NCBI RefSeq assembly: GCF_900129765.1
Contig: NZ_FQWU01000001.1
Span: 1,054,001-1,118,000, forward strand
Origin: Massilia sp. CF038
GTDB taxonomy: Bacteria; Pseudomonadota; Gammaproteobacteria; Burkholderiales; Burkholderiaceae_D
Length of the DNA stretch: 64,000 bases
Direction of reading: 5' to 3'
A model generated the notes under the pieces. That model saw only the letters and a program-made list of their open reading frames with translations, had not been told where the DNA came from and searched no databases. A program made the position numbers and the translations under genes. Each line of letters starts with the position of its first letter. The stretch's first letter is position 1. Shown piece after piece: positions 45,627-54,450 of this stretch.

Positions 45627-46915
45627 GCGCTGTCGGCCAGATGCGTGCCCAGACGCTGCCCCAGTGCCAGCAGGGTCAGCGTGGGCGGCAAGCCCCATGC
45701 CTGCGGAATGACAGAGGCGTCGCACACATATAGGCCATCAGCGGCCGCACGCAAGTTGTGGTCAACCCCGGCACCAATGCGCACACTGCCACCCGGGTGG
45801 GCCGCGAAGTGCCAGCTCTGGAAGACATGGCTGGCGCCACAGGCAGCCAGCACCTGGCGTGCCAGTCCCACCCCTTCATCGAGTTTGTTGCGGTCGGCCG
45901 GGGTCAGCGTCTTGTCGGCCCAGCGCGGACCGACACTGCCGCCAATGTCATCGCGGATTTTCACCATGATCGACAAGGTGCGCGCGTGGGCGGACAGGCG
46001 GTCCAGGCGGCCCACCTGCGCTGTGAAGCCCTGGTACATCGGCCGCGGCAGCGTCAGGTCGGCCAGCGAAATACCCTGCACATCGAGCCGCATGCCGGCT
46101 GCCATCGGCACCTCGGCACCGCCATCGAGCCCGTCAACGGTGCCCATCACCGCCACCACCGGGTCGCTGAAAAAAGCGCTCTCACGCGGGCCCAGGCCGC
46201 TGGCGTGCAGCAGGCGCGGGCTGCCGATGCCGCCGCCGGCCAGCACCACGGTGCTGGCGCGGGCGCTGTGGCGTTCGCCCTGGTGCCGGTAGACCACCCC
46301 GATGGCCTTGCCGTCTTCCAGCAGCGCGCGTTCGACCGTCGCCTCGCTCAGCAAGGTGGCGCCAGCCGCGCAGGCCTGTTCGACAAAGTCGCGCGCACTC
46401 CATTTGGCCCCGAACGGACAGCCGTAGGCGCAGCGCCAGCAGCCGCTGCGGCAGATCTGCGGGCGGATCATTTTGTCCAGCTTGTGCCATTCCAGGCCCA
46501 GTGAACGGGCCCCGGCCATGATGCGGCTGGCCATGGGCCCGAGCAGGTGGTCGGGCAGTGGCCCGATCGGCAATTCGGCGCGCAGGGTGCGCACTTCGGG
46601 CACCAGGTCGATCCCGTGGGCGGCAAACATGGCTGCCGGCGGATCGCTGGCCGTGGCAAAGTTCAGACTGGAGCTCCCCCCGACGTTGACGCCCTGAACT
46701 AGCAGCGAGGCATCGCGGTGCACAAAAGCGCTGCGCCCGGGGACAGCGCCAAAGCGCGCCATCTGCCCCAGCGTGCCCTTGAGCGGCGCCCCCGACCCCT
46801 GTTCCAGGATCAGCACGCGCCAGCCGCGCTGTGCCAGGGTGCGCGCTACGCTGGCGCCGCCGGGGCCGCTGCCGGCCACGATGGCGTCATAGTCAGGGGA
46901 GAGGGGCTGTTTCAT
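45623..46915 (-). CDS. GMC-family FAD oxidoreductase
   Basis: The 430-residue protein has the FAD Rossmann loop VAGSGPGGASVARTLAQRGW, GGSSSLNFA, and the C-terminal GMC pattern (HFAAHPGGSVRIG with the catalytic His region, VCDASVIPQAWGLPPTLTL). It contains a cysteine cluster C155-x3-C159-x2-C162-x3-C166 followed by PFGAKWSAR, as in some long-chain alcohol or sterol oxidases. Substrate is unknown. The start is ATG 46915; a longer reading to 46981 is unsupported. Confidence 0.85.
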   Translation of the reverse strand: MKQPLSPDYDAIVAGSGPGGASVARTLAQRGWRVLILEQGSGAPLKGTLGQMARFGAVPGRSAFVHRDASLLVQGVNVGGSSSLNFATASDPPAAMFAAHGIDLVPEVRTLRAELPIGPLPDHLLGPMASRIMAGARSLGLEWHKLDKMIRPQICRSGCWRCAYGCPFGAKWSARDFVEQACAAGATLLSEATVERALLEDGKAIGVVYRHQGERHSARASTVVLAGGGIGSPRLLHASGLGPRESAFFSDPVVAVMGTVDGLDGGAEVPMAAGMRLDVQGISLADLTLPRPMYQGFTAQVGRLDRLSAHARTLSIMVKIRDDIGGSVGPRWADKTLTPADRNKLDEGVGLARQVLAACGASHVFQSWHFAAHPGGSVRIGAGVDHNLRAAADGLYVCDASVIPQAWGLPPTLTLLALGQRLGTHLADSA

Positions 46916-47065
46916 GGGCGTCAGTATCGCCTGATACCGCAAATTCGTCGACTGGGCCGCGAAATATGCATTTCGTCGCAATCCGGTGGCGTCCCCAGGG
47001 CGCTCTGGCTACAGTGATCACATCGCGGAACACATTCCACTACCCAAACACCAAGGAGCCACATC

Positions 47066-47266
47066 ATGAACATCGCTAAAAACATGGAAGTCATCTTCGT
47101 CGCTGCACTGGCCATCATTGGCGCCACCAGCTTTGCCAATGCCTCGTCGGTGCCGGCCGCAGCAGCGCCGCTGGCTGCCACTGCCATCGACAGCAGCGCG
47201 CCCATGCAAGTTGTTACCGTCAGTGCCAAGCGCCTGACTGCCGCCGAAAAAGCTGCTGCCCAATAA
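47066..47266 (+). CDS. small exported protein
   Basis: The 66-residue protein has a signal peptide (MNIAKNMEVIFVAALAIIGA, cleavage after FANA) leaving a short Ala-rich peptide ending VVTVSAKRLTAAEKAAAQ. CAAGGAGCC precedes ATG 47066. No family is recognised. It lies 33 bp before the GIN-domain gene and may be cotranscribed with it. Confidence 0.6.
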   Translation: MNIAKNMEVIFVAALAIIGATSFANASSVPAAAAPLAATAIDSSAPMQVVTVSAKRLTAAEKAAAQ

Positions 47267-47299
47267 ATCGATGCCGGCCGCCGCAATGGAGACGAATGC

Positions 47300-48070
47300 A
47301 TGAACCAGTTGATGAAGCTTGGTATGACAGCGGCCTTGCTGGCCGGCGCCACGGCGGCCCTGGCCGCGCCCAGCGAGCCTGGCACCGAAACGCGCAGTGT
47401 CGAGGCGCGCATCGTGCGCGTCAAGCTGGACGGGGTGATCGATCTCAGGCTTACGCAAGGGCCGGTGGCCTCGCTTGTCATCAGTGGCGACAGCGCCCTG
47501 CTGGCCAAGGCCACCACGCGCCAGGACGGCGACACCATGATCATCGGCACCACTGCCCGTGGCGGACATGTGAGTGGGCGGACCAACAGCTTGCGCGCCG
47601 AACTGACCTTGCCGGCGCTGCGCGAAGTTACCTCCGACAGCCTGGGCTGGACCGAGGTCAGTGGTTTCAAGGGCGAGCAGCTCGACCTGCGCCTGGAGGG
47701 CGCCGGGTCGATGAAAGTCAATTGCGATTACCGCTTCATGAACGTGGTGCTGGGCGGCGTGGGCAGCATGCAGATCCAGGGTGTGAACATGGAAGGCATC
47801 GATCTGAACCTGCGCGGCGCCGGGGTGGTGAATCTGCGCGGCAGCGGCAAGGTGCTCAAGGCCAGCCTGGGCGGCCTGGGCAGCCTGGACGCGCAACAAT
47901 TTCAGGTCGATACTGTCAATCTCGATCTGAGTGGACTGGGCAATGCGGTCGTGTCAGCCCGGCAGAATGCCAATCTGAGCCTGAGTGGCCTGGGCTCGGT
48001 CACGGTGTACGGCAAGCCGGTCAACCGCGCAGTGAGCGTCGATGGTCTGGGCAAGGTAAGCTGGAAATAA
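47300..48070 (+). CDS. GIN-domain (DUF2807) exported protein
   Basis: The 256-residue protein has a signal peptide (ending AALA) and a right-handed beta-helix-like DUF2807 region with repeated G-G-S-like turns (LRLEGAGSMKVNC, LNLRGAGVVNLRG, LSGLGNAVVSARQN, LSGLGSVTVYGKP). GIN domains are typical of putative adhesins or scaffolds at the cell surface. It is followed by the Sel1-repeat gene on the same strand. Confidence 0.88.
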   Translation: MNQLMKLGMTAALLAGATAALAAPSEPGTETRSVEARIVRVKLDGVIDLRLTQGPVASLVISGDSALLAKATTRQDGDTMIIGTTARGGHVSGRTNSLRAELTLPALREVTSDSLGWTEVSGFKGEQLDLRLEGAGSMKVNCDYRFMNVVLGGVGSMQIQGVNMEGIDLNLRGAGVVNLRGSGKVLKASLGGLGSLDAQQFQVDTVNLDLSGLGNAVVSARQNANLSLSGLGSVTVYGKPVNRAVSVDGLGKVSWK

Positions 48071-48116
48071 TGAACATGGGATCCCAAAAAACTGACCCCG
48101 GTGCGATACGTCCGAC

Positions 48117-48728
48117 ATGAAAAAACTCTTCCTAGCGTTACTGCTTGCGTTTGGCGTCAGTGCCCACGCAAGCGCCGGTTTCACCGAGGGCGCCACTGCG
48201 TACAACGCAAAAAATTACGCACGCGCGCTGAAAGAAATTACCCCGCTGGCCAAGGCCGGCAGTCCCGATGCCCAGCATTTGCTGGGTTTGATGTACTACA
48301 TGGGACGCGGCGTGGCGCGCGATTACGCGCAGGCGCTGGTCTGGCACCGCAAGGCGGCTGAACAGGGCAAGGCCGACGCGCAGTATGTGGTCGGTGCCAT
48401 GTACTACACCGGTAACGCGGTGGCAATCGACCACAAGCTGGCGGTGTACTGGTTTCGGCGCGCGGCGGAACGGGGCCACCCGGACGCACAGCATGCGCTG
48501 GGCCTGATGTACCGCTACCACGCGGCCGGCCTGCCGCAGGACAAGGTGCTTGCGTATATGTTGTGGAACCTGGCGGCGGCCAGCGGGCATGCCAATGCTG
48601 CCGAGCAGCGTACCGAGATCGCCAAGCGCATGAGTGCTGAACAGATCGAAGAAGCGCAAGCCTTGTCGCGCACCTGGAAACCGGGCCAGCCGCTGCCGGC
48701 CAGTTCGCGCAGTGGCGCCAGCAGCTAG
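48117..48728 (+). CDS. Sel1-like repeat exported protein
   Basis: A signal peptide (MKKLFLALLLAFGVSAHASA) precedes about four Sel1-type TPR-like repeats of 36 residues (AGSPDAQHLLGLMYYMGRGV, KADAQYVVGAMYYTGNAV, GHPDAQHALGLMYRYHAAGL). Such proteins act as periplasmic scaffolds for protein contacts. The role here is unknown. The small C-terminal part is Ser/Pro-rich. Confidence 0.88.
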   Translation: MKKLFLALLLAFGVSAHASAGFTEGATAYNAKNYARALKEITPLAKAGSPDAQHLLGLMYYMGRGVARDYAQALVWHRKAAEQGKADAQYVVGAMYYTGNAVAIDHKLAVYWFRRAAERGHPDAQHALGLMYRYHAAGLPQDKVLAYMLWNLAAASGHANAAEQRTEIAKRMSAEQIEEAQALSRTWKPGQPLPASSRSGASS

Positions 48729-48752
48729 GCGCGTGACTGACGCCCCCCGGCT

Positions 48753-49622
48753 TTAGCGGCGCGGGGTGCTCAGCACCTGGGTCCAGTAGGCATTGCCGCC
48801 GCGCCGTTCGCGGTCCAGCGCGTAGGCGCCACCCATCTCGGTAAATGCCGGATTCATCAGGTTGACGCAGTGGCCCGGGCTGTCGACCCAGCCGGCCACC
48901 GCGTCTTCGGCCGTGCCCACCCCCAGGATGATGTTTTCGCCTGCCAGACCCCAGGTATAGCCTTCGCGCGTGATGCGTTTGCCGACCGTGCTGCCGTCCG
49001 AACCGGTGTGGCTGAGAACGGCTTCGTGCGCCATGTCGCGGCTGTGTTCGAGGGCGGCGTCGGCCAGCTTGCTGTCCCATTTCAAGGGCGGCGCGGCGGG
49101 GAAGTCGCGTCCGCCACAACTGCGGCCGGTGGCGCGCGCGGCATTGGCAGCGCGCAGCATGGCGCGGCCCGCGTCCTTCCAATCCTTCAGCTTGCCTTCC
49201 ATCAGGGGCTGGGCCAGCACGATTTGCCAGGTACTGCCTTCGCGCACTACGCCGATGTCGGCAAAGCGGGCGTCCAGCATCATGCGGCAATTGCCCTCGC
49301 GCAGAATAGCCATGACCCCGCGCGCATCGCTCACACCCGACACCTTCAGCGCTTCCGAATGGCGTGGCGTGTAATCGGCGTGTTCCAGGGCTTGCTTCAA
49401 GTCGCGGCCGGAATCGATGCCCAGCTGCGCCAGTGCCCCTCTGGTCTTGAGCGCGGACAGCGGCGCCACGCGGCGGCCTTCGCAGCTGCCAGGTGCGGCG
49501 CGCCAGGCGTTGATCAGGCTGACCAGCTGGTCGCCTTCGTTGGCGCGCGCAGGTGCGGCCAGCATGAGTGCGGCAGATGCAAGGCTCAGGCAGAGCAGGT
49601 TGGCGGGGATCGATAGGGTCAC
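48753..49622 (-). CDS. CAP-domain protein with degenerate N-terminal CAP half
   Basis: The 289-residue protein has a signal peptide (cleavage after ARA) and a C-terminal CAP/SCP domain (KWDSKLADAALEHSRDMAHE, LSHTGSDGSTVGKRI, GENI, DSPGHCVNLMNPAFTEMGGA). The first 120 mature residues look like a second, decayed CAP copy (LVSLINAWRAAPGSC, MLDARFADIGVVREGSTWQI). CAP proteins are secreted, often as lipid or peptide binders. The duplication is my reading. Confidence 0.82.
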   Translation of the reverse strand: MTLSIPANLLCLSLASAALMLAAPARANEGDQLVSLINAWRAAPGSCEGRRVAPLSALKTRGALAQLGIDSGRDLKQALEHADYTPRHSEALKVSGVSDARGVMAILREGNCRMMLDARFADIGVVREGSTWQIVLAQPLMEGKLKDWKDAGRAMLRAANAARATGRSCGGRDFPAAPPLKWDSKLADAALEHSRDMAHEAVLSHTGSDGSTVGKRITREGYTWGLAGENIILGVGTAEDAVAGWVDSPGHCVNLMNPAFTEMGGAYALDRERRGGNAYWTQVLSTPRR

Positions 49623-49778
49623 GAACTGGTCCAGTGCGAAAAGGTGTGAATGCGCGGCACGATGCCAGTGAGGGTGCTTTCCGTCAATACTGGTTGCATC
49701 CGGTTACGAATGCGTCCGCACGGCTGCCTGCTTGGCAGGTTTGTTATGATCCGTTCATTGTGTTTACCGAAAGCAGAG

Positions 49779-50129
49779 ATGAAGCACCCCGCACCTGCCT
49801 ATGACTGGACCTGCCAGCGTTGTCGCGCGGAGAACAAAGCGCACACGGAACGGTGCTCCAGCTGTGGATTTGGCGCGCATTTCACTGCGCAGGAACTGGC
49901 CGCGGCGCTCACATCCGACATGGAGCCCGTTGGTGGCGCGGCGGTGGGACTCTTGTTTGTCGTGATCCTGGGTCTGGTCACGGTGGGTTTCCATCTGCTG
50001 CTTCCTGATTGGCCTTTCTGGCTCGAACCCCGTCTGGTGCTGCTGGGTGTGCTGGCGGCTTTGCTGCCCGCAGCCGGTGTGTTGAAATGGTATGAACATC
50101 TCACGCGAAAGGACGCGTCTTCGTCGTAA
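49779..50129 (+). CDS. small membrane protein with RanBP2-type zinc finger
   Basis: The 116-residue protein has an N-terminal W-x-C-x2-C-x3-N-x6-C-x2-C finger (WTCQRCRAENKAHTERCSSC), exactly the RanBP2-type pattern, followed by two membrane helices (about 53-73 and 80-100). The finger would face the cytoplasm. RanBP2-type fingers bind RNA or ubiquitin in eukaryotes; the bacterial role is unknown. ATG 49779 (after AAAGCAGAG) is preferred over ATG 49746. Confidence 0.7.
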   Translation: MKHPAPAYDWTCQRCRAENKAHTERCSSCGFGAHFTAQELAAALTSDMEPVGGAAVGLLFVVILGLVTVGFHLLLPDWPFWLEPRLVLLGVLAALLPAAGVLKWYEHLTRKDASSS

Positions 50130-50171
50130 AGGTGATTTTGGTATATTGCGTATTTACAAACGGGAGCTGTC

Positions 50172-51392
50172 TTGGGATTTTTTGATTTCTTCAAATCGAC
50201 GCCATCGCCGGAACGATTCACCGGCATTGCCGCCAAAGGCTTGCGCGACGCCGGCTTCAGCGCTCCGATCCAGGTCGACCAGGACGAGTTCCGTCTGCTG
50301 CTGGGTGAGGATGGCAAACAAATCTTCAACCTGAATAATTTCTATCGTGATTACTGCCGCGTGGACAAGGCCGAACGCGGCAACGTCATGCAAAGCTATA
50401 TCCAGAGCATGATGGGGCAGGAGCTGCCCAAGACCTTTGCTGAAGCGCGTGCCAAATTGCTGCCCGTATTGCGCAGCCATTCGATGATCGAATACGTCGC
50501 GCTTGCCGTTGCCGGCGAAACGGATCTGAACAAGTTGCCGGCATCGTCGCCCTTCAGTGCCGACGCGGCCATCATGATCGCCTACGACACCGAGCATTCC
50601 ATGATGACCCTGACTGGCAGCACGCTGACAGACTGGAACGTGAGCTTTGAGACGGCGCTGGCAGCGGCCATCGATAATCTGCGCGACGCGACCATCTCCA
50701 GCTTCGAGCAACTGGCGCCGGGCCTGTTCCTCGGCACCTGGGATGACGCCTACGACACCTCGCGCCTGCTGTTCCCGGACGTGGTCTACCAGCTCGGCAT
50801 TGGCGGCGAGCCACTGGCGATGGTGCCCACGCGCAGCCGTTTTCTGGTCGCATCAAGCAATGACAGCGACGCGCAACTGACCATGATCGCCCTGGCCCAG
50901 CAATTCGTCGAAGAGGAGGGGCGCCAGTTGTCGGCCCTGATGTACCGCTACGAAAACGGCCGTCCGCAGGCGTGCACGCCCACCGATCCGGCAGTGGCGG
51001 AGCGCCTGGCTGTGTTCCGCCGCAGGAGTCTGGCCGAAGACTACGCGGGCCAGAAGGACATGCTCGACAAGGCGCACGAAAAGAACGGCACCGATGTCTT
51101 CGTGGCCAGCTTCCAGGTGCTGGCCTCCAACGAAACCGGGCGCCAGGCCAGCTTTACGGTCTGGACCGAAAACGTGGACACGCTGCTGCCGGAAGCCGAC
51201 CTGGTGGCCCTGGTCTCGACGGCCGAACTGGAACAGGGCAGTTCCGGTCCGCCCAAACTGGTGGCCTGGCAGGATCTGCAGGCGGCCACCGGCGCCTTCG
51301 AGCAGTTGCCCGGGCGCTACCCGGCGCGCTACAAGCCGGCCAACTTCCCCAGCCCGGCCATGCGCGACGCGCTGCCTGCGACCGAACTCTAA
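50172..51392 (+). CDS. DUF1444-like protein
   Basis: The 406-residue soluble protein starts with TTG at 50172 (GGGAG upstream). The block DWNVSFETALAAAIDNLRDATISSF and GIGGEPLAMVPTRSRFLVAS resemble DUF1444/YtpQ proteins, but the chain is longer than the usual 260-290 residues because of extra N- and C-terminal parts. Function is unknown and the family match is by eye. It is followed by the oxidoreductase gene. Confidence 0.65.
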   Translation: MGFFDFFKSTPSPERFTGIAAKGLRDAGFSAPIQVDQDEFRLLLGEDGKQIFNLNNFYRDYCRVDKAERGNVMQSYIQSMMGQELPKTFAEARAKLLPVLRSHSMIEYVALAVAGETDLNKLPASSPFSADAAIMIAYDTEHSMMTLTGSTLTDWNVSFETALAAAIDNLRDATISSFEQLAPGLFLGTWDDAYDTSRLLFPDVVYQLGIGGEPLAMVPTRSRFLVASSNDSDAQLTMIALAQQFVEEEGRQLSALMYRYENGRPQACTPTDPAVAERLAVFRRRSLAEDYAGQKDMLDKAHEKNGTDVFVASFQVLASNETGRQASFTVWTENVDTLLPEADLVALVSTAELEQGSSGPPKLVAWQDLQAATGAFEQLPGRYPARYKPANFPSPAMRDALPATEL

Positions 51393-51420
51393 GGCGCGTA
51401 CAATCGGCGGCTTTCCCCCA

Positions 51421-52419
51421 ATGAGAATGACGATGCGCGCGATTGAAATCAAGCAAGCTGGTGGCCCCGAGGTATTGCAGCTTTGCGAACGCCCCGTGCC
51501 GGTCCTGAAAGCAGGCGAAGTGCTGATCAAGGTGCATGCCGCCGGCGTCAACCGGCCCGATGTGCTGCAGCGCCTTGGCCATTATCCGGTGCCGCCGGGC
51601 GCCTCCGATCTACCTGGCCTGGAAGTGGCGGGCGAAATTGTCGACGGCGACCTGAATGGCAGCCCGTTCAAGAAGGGCGACATGGTCTGCGCGCTGGTGC
51701 AGGGCGGCGGCTACGCCGAGTATTGCGCTGCACCCTTGCAGCAGTGTCTGCCGGTGCCGGCAGGGCTCAGTGCCCTGGAAGCGGCATCCCTGCCTGAAAC
51801 CTTCTTCACGGTCTGGAGCAATGTGTTCGACCGCGCCCGTCTGTCGGGTGACGAAACCTTGCTGGTGCAGGGCGGCAGTTCCGGGATCGGCGTGACCGCC
51901 ATTCAGATCGCGACCGCGCTCGGCCACCGCGTGTTTGCCACCGCAGGCAGCGACGACAAGTGCCGCGCGTGCGAAGAGCTGGGCGCGGAGCGGGGCATCA
52001 ATTACCGCACCGAGGACTTTGTTGCCGTGGTCAAGGAACGCACCGGCGGCAAGGGTGTGGATGTGGTGCTCGACATGGTGGCTGGCGACTATCTGGCGCG
52101 CGAGATTGATTGCCTGGCCGATGACGGCCGCATTGCCCTGATCGCGCTGCTGGGTGGCGCCAAGGCCAATGTCGATCTGGGGCAGGTGCTGCGCCGGCGC
52201 CTGTCCATTAGCGGGTCAACCCTGCGTCCGCGCCCGGTCGCCTTCAAGGCGGCCATTGCCTGGCGTTTGCAGGAAAAGGTCTGGCCGTTGATTGAGGCGG
52301 GCAAGATTCGACCGGTGATTTTCAAAACCTTCCCCCTGGCCCAGGCTGCCGAGGCGCATGCCTTGATGGAAAGCTCCACCCACGTCGGCAAGATCATGCT
52401 GCAGGTCGACGTTGTGTAA
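51421..52419 (+). CDS. NAD(P)H-quinone oxidoreductase, zinc-free MDR family
   Basis: The 332-residue protein has the GroES-like N-domain (AAGVNRPDVLQRLGHYPVPP, LPGLEVAGEIV) and Rossmann domain (LVQGGSSGIGVTAIQIATAL). It lacks the structural and catalytic zinc cysteines of alcohol dehydrogenases, so it belongs to the quinone oxidoreductase/PIG3 group that reduces quinones or enals with NADPH. ATG 51421 and an in-frame ATG at 51433 are both possible starts. Confidence 0.88.
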   Translation: MRMTMRAIEIKQAGGPEVLQLCERPVPVLKAGEVLIKVHAAGVNRPDVLQRLGHYPVPPGASDLPGLEVAGEIVDGDLNGSPFKKGDMVCALVQGGGYAEYCAAPLQQCLPVPAGLSALEAASLPETFFTVWSNVFDRARLSGDETLLVQGGSSGIGVTAIQIATALGHRVFATAGSDDKCRACEELGAERGINYRTEDFVAVVKERTGGKGVDVVLDMVAGDYLAREIDCLADDGRIALIALLGGAKANVDLGQVLRRRLSISGSTLRPRPVAFKAAIAWRLQEKVWPLIEAGKIRPVIFKTFPLAQAAEAHALMESSTHVGKIMLQVDVV

Positions 52420-52446
52420 TTTGCCACAAGTGGCCGTCCCGATTGT

Positions 52447-52475
52447 TTGACCCGCTTCTGATCGGGGGTTAAAAT
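52447..52475 (+). promoter_or_regulatory. sigma70-type promoter of tpiA
   Basis: TTGACC at 52447-52452 and TAAAAT at 52470-52475 are separated by exactly 17 bp. The start codon of tpiA follows 26 bp downstream, so the leader is short. It may also drive secG. Confidence 0.8.
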
Positions 52476-52501
52476 AGCGGGTTAATTAAATCTGGGCTAC
52501 T

Positions 52502-53254
52502 ATGCGTCGCAAACTGGTCGTTGGTAATTGGAAGATGAATGGCAGTCTTGCATCAAATGCAAGCCTGCTGGCTGGCATTGCCGAAGGCTTGAACGGTACG
52601 GGTGCTGACAGTGCAGTCTGCGCGCCGGCGCCTTACCTGGCCCAGTGCCAGGCCGCGCTGCAAGGCAGCAAGCTGGCCTGGGGTGCGCAGGATGTGTCGG
52701 CCCAGGCGGGCGGTGCCTACACCGGCGAAGTGTCGGCTGCCATGCTGGGCGATTTTGCGTGCCGCTTCGTGATCGTTGGTCACTCCGAGCGCCGCGCTTA
52801 CCACGCCGAGAGCAGCGAACTGGTTGCAAAGAAAGCTGTCGCAGCACTGGACGCGGGTCTGACCCCGATCGTCTGCGTCGGCGAAACACTGGCCGAGCGT
52901 GAAGCGGAGCAGACCTTCGTGGTCGTGCGCAATCAGCTCGGCGCCGTGCTGGCGCTGGTCGGTGAGCGTTTGAACAAGATTGTGGTTGCCTACGAGCCGG
53001 TATGGGCGATTGGCACCGGCAAGACGGCCACGCCGGAAATGGCGCAGGAAGTGCACGCACGCTTGCGCGCGCAGATGGCGGAGCACAACGCAATTGTCGC
53101 TGGCGGCGTACAGATTCTGTACGGCGGCAGCATGAAGCCGGAAAATGCGCGCGAACTGATGGCGCAGCCGGATATCGACGGTGGTTTGATTGGCGGTGCG
53201 GCGCTCAAGGCAGCCGATTTCCTCGCCATCATTCATGCCGGTAGTTCGAATTAA
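52502..53254 (+). CDS. tpiA: triosephosphate isomerase
   Basis: TpiA interconverts dihydroxyacetone phosphate and glyceraldehyde 3-phosphate. The 250-residue TIM barrel has GNWKMNG (catalytic Lys), IVGHSERR (catalytic His) and [15 protein letters not shown] (catalytic Glu and loop 6), with GGSMKPENA phosphate loop. Length is standard. A strong promoter precedes it. Confidence 0.98.
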   Translation: MRRKLVVGNWKMNGSLASNASLLAGIAEGLNGTGADSAVCAPAPYLAQCQAALQGSKLAWGAQDVSAQAGGAYTGEVSAAMLGDFACRFVIVGHSERRAYHAESSELVAKKAVAALDAGLTPIVCVGETLAEREAEQTFVVVRNQLGAVLALVGERLNKIVVAYEPVWAIGTGKTATPEMAQEVHARLRAQMAEHNAIVAGGVQILYGGSMKPENARELMAQPDIDGGLIGGAALKAADFLAIIHAGSSN

Positions 53255-53291
53255 TTGAAGTTATCGCAGTCAAACCTGGAATGGAATAGAA

Positions 53292-53708
53292 ATGAACTCG
53301 TTGCAAAATCTGGTTGTTGTAGTACAGGTTATTTCGGCCCTGATCATCATCGGGCTGGTGTTGCTGCAGCATGGCAAAGGTGCTGACATGGGCGCGGCCT
53401 TCGGTTCGGGTGCTTCGGGCAGCCTGTTCGGTGCGACCGGTTCGTCGAACTTCATGTCCAAGTCGACTGGCGTTGCTGCCGCCGTGTTCTTCTCATCGAC
53501 CCTGGTGCTGGCCCACTTCGCCACCAACCGCGGCGCTGCCGTCAGCGGCGGCGTGATGGAAAAAGCACCGGTCACCGCACCAGTGGTCGTGCCAGGCGCA
53601 ATTCCATCGGCACCGGCGCCAGCGCCAGCTGCACCAGCAGGTGCGGCAACGCCGGCACCGGCGGCGCCAGCTGCACCGGCACCAGCGCCAGGCCAGATTC
53701 CGAAGTAA
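53292..53708 (+). CDS. secG: protein translocase subunit SecG
   Basis: SecG is the small SecYEG subunit that eases SecA movement. The 138-residue protein has two membrane helices (about 5-25 and 53-73) with the conserved LLQHGKGADMGAAFGSGASG loop. The C-terminal 60 residues are an Ala/Pro-rich low-complexity tail (TPAPAAPAAPAPAPG), typical of betaproteobacterial SecG. It lies 38 bp after tpiA, sharing its transcript. Confidence 0.95.
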   Translation: MNSLQNLVVVVQVISALIIIGLVLLQHGKGADMGAAFGSGASGSLFGATGSSNFMSKSTGVAAAVFFSSTLVLAHFATNRGAAVSGGVMEKAPVTAPVVVPGAIPSAPAPAPAAPAGAATPAPAAPAAPAPAPGQIPK

Positions 53709-53727
53709 GCTGCACACAGTTTCAGCA

Positions 53728-53754
53728 GCATCCGTCCTTCCTCGTGACGGATGC
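53728..53754 (+). terminator. perfect 9-bp hairpin after secG without U-tract
   Basis: GCATCCGTC pairs with GACGGATGC around a 9-nt loop 20 bp after secG. The next bases are GAAAAAGAAG, so it lacks the U-tract of an intrinsic terminator and may only stabilise the 3' end. Confidence 0.35.
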
Positions 53755-53806
53755 GAAAAAGAAGCATGATTTTTAGGTTTTAAGCTTGTTATTGCGCAAG
53801 TTTGCA

Positions 53807-53835
53807 TTGAATACAGCTCTGTAACAATGTAGAAT
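53807..53835 (+). promoter_or_regulatory. promoter of tRNA-Leu
   Basis: TTGAAT at 53807-53812 and TAGAAT at 53830-53835 are separated by 17 bp, placing transcription start about 6 bases before the tRNA at 53848. Confidence 0.75.
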
Positions 53836-53847
53836 AGCGGACTCAAT

Positions 53848-53934
53848 GCCGACGTGGTGAAATTGGTAGACACGCTATCTTGAGGGGGTAGTGGGAGAAA
53901 TCCTGTGCGAGTTCGAGTCTCGCCGTCGGCACCA
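53848..53934 (+). tRNA. tRNA-Leu (anticodon GAG)
   Basis: The 87-nt gene starts GCCGACG, pairs with CGTCGGC and ends in encoded CCA. The anticodon stem CTATC/GGTAG holds the loop TTGAGGG, giving anticodon GAG at 53882-53884 (reads CUC and CUU). A long variable arm (TGGGAGAAATCCTGTGCGAG region) and GTTCGAGTC T-loop fit a class II leucine tRNA. It lies between secG and nuoA. Confidence 0.97.
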
Positions 53935-53943
53935 GAAATCTAG

Positions 53944-53978
53944 AAGCCAGCAAGGGCTGCGCCTAAGCTGGCTTTTTT
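53944..53978 (+). terminator. intrinsic terminator after tRNA-Leu
   Basis: AAGCCAGC pairs with GCTGGCTT across AAGGGCTGCGCCTAA-like loop, followed by TTTT. It lies 10 bp after the tRNA, separating it from nuoA. Confidence 0.85.
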
Positions 53979-54087
53979 GCGAGGATCAGTCGTTTCGGTC
54001 CTGGTGGTAGGCTACAAGCCAGGATCGTACGATAGGGCGCTGCGCCAGCAGTGGTTCATTAACCGATCGATCAAAAAGGCTTCATCC

Positions 54088-54447
54088 GTGAACCTCGATA
54101 ATTACTTCCCCGTTCTTCTGTTCATCCTGGTCGGCATCGGCGTCGGTGTTGCACCCCAGGTCCTGGGCTACCTGCTCGGACCCAACAAGCCAGATTCCGC
54201 TAAACTGTCGCCTTACGAGTGCGGCTTCGAAGCATTCGAAGACGCGCGCATGAAGTTCGACGTTCGTTACTATCTGGTCGCTATCCTGTTTATTTTGTTT
54301 GATCTGGAAACGGCATTCTTCTTCCCATGGGGTGTCTCCATGCGTGAACTGGGCTGGTCCGGGTTCGTTACGATGATGGTGTTCATCGCCGAATTCGTGG
54401 TTGGTTTTTGGTATATCTGGAAGAAAGGTGCCCTTGATTGGGAATAA
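54088..54447 (+). CDS. nuoA: NADH-quinone oxidoreductase subunit A
   Basis: NuoA is a small membrane subunit at the junction of the arms of complex I. The 119-residue protein has three membrane helices and the conserved [20 protein letters not shown] loop with [11 protein letters not shown] 54088 is the start (AAGG upstream). It heads the nuo operon, nuoA to at least nuoL, in the standard order. Confidence 0.96.
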   Translation: MNLDNYFPVLLFILVGIGVGVAPQVLGYLLGPNKPDSAKLSPYECGFEAFEDARMKFDVRYYLVAILFILFDLETAFFFPWGVSMRELGWSGFVTMMVFIAEFVVGFWYIWKKGALDWE

Positions 54448-54450
54448 GCC

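Noticed and set aside
53728-53754. Rho-independent terminator after secG
   Set aside because: The stem is strong but no U-tract follows on the plus strand; it is listed only as a hairpin with low confidence.
53848-53978. Integration site of a genomic island at tRNA-Leu
   Set aside because: No integrase gene or repeated tRNA 3' end is seen; secG and nuo flank it as normal.
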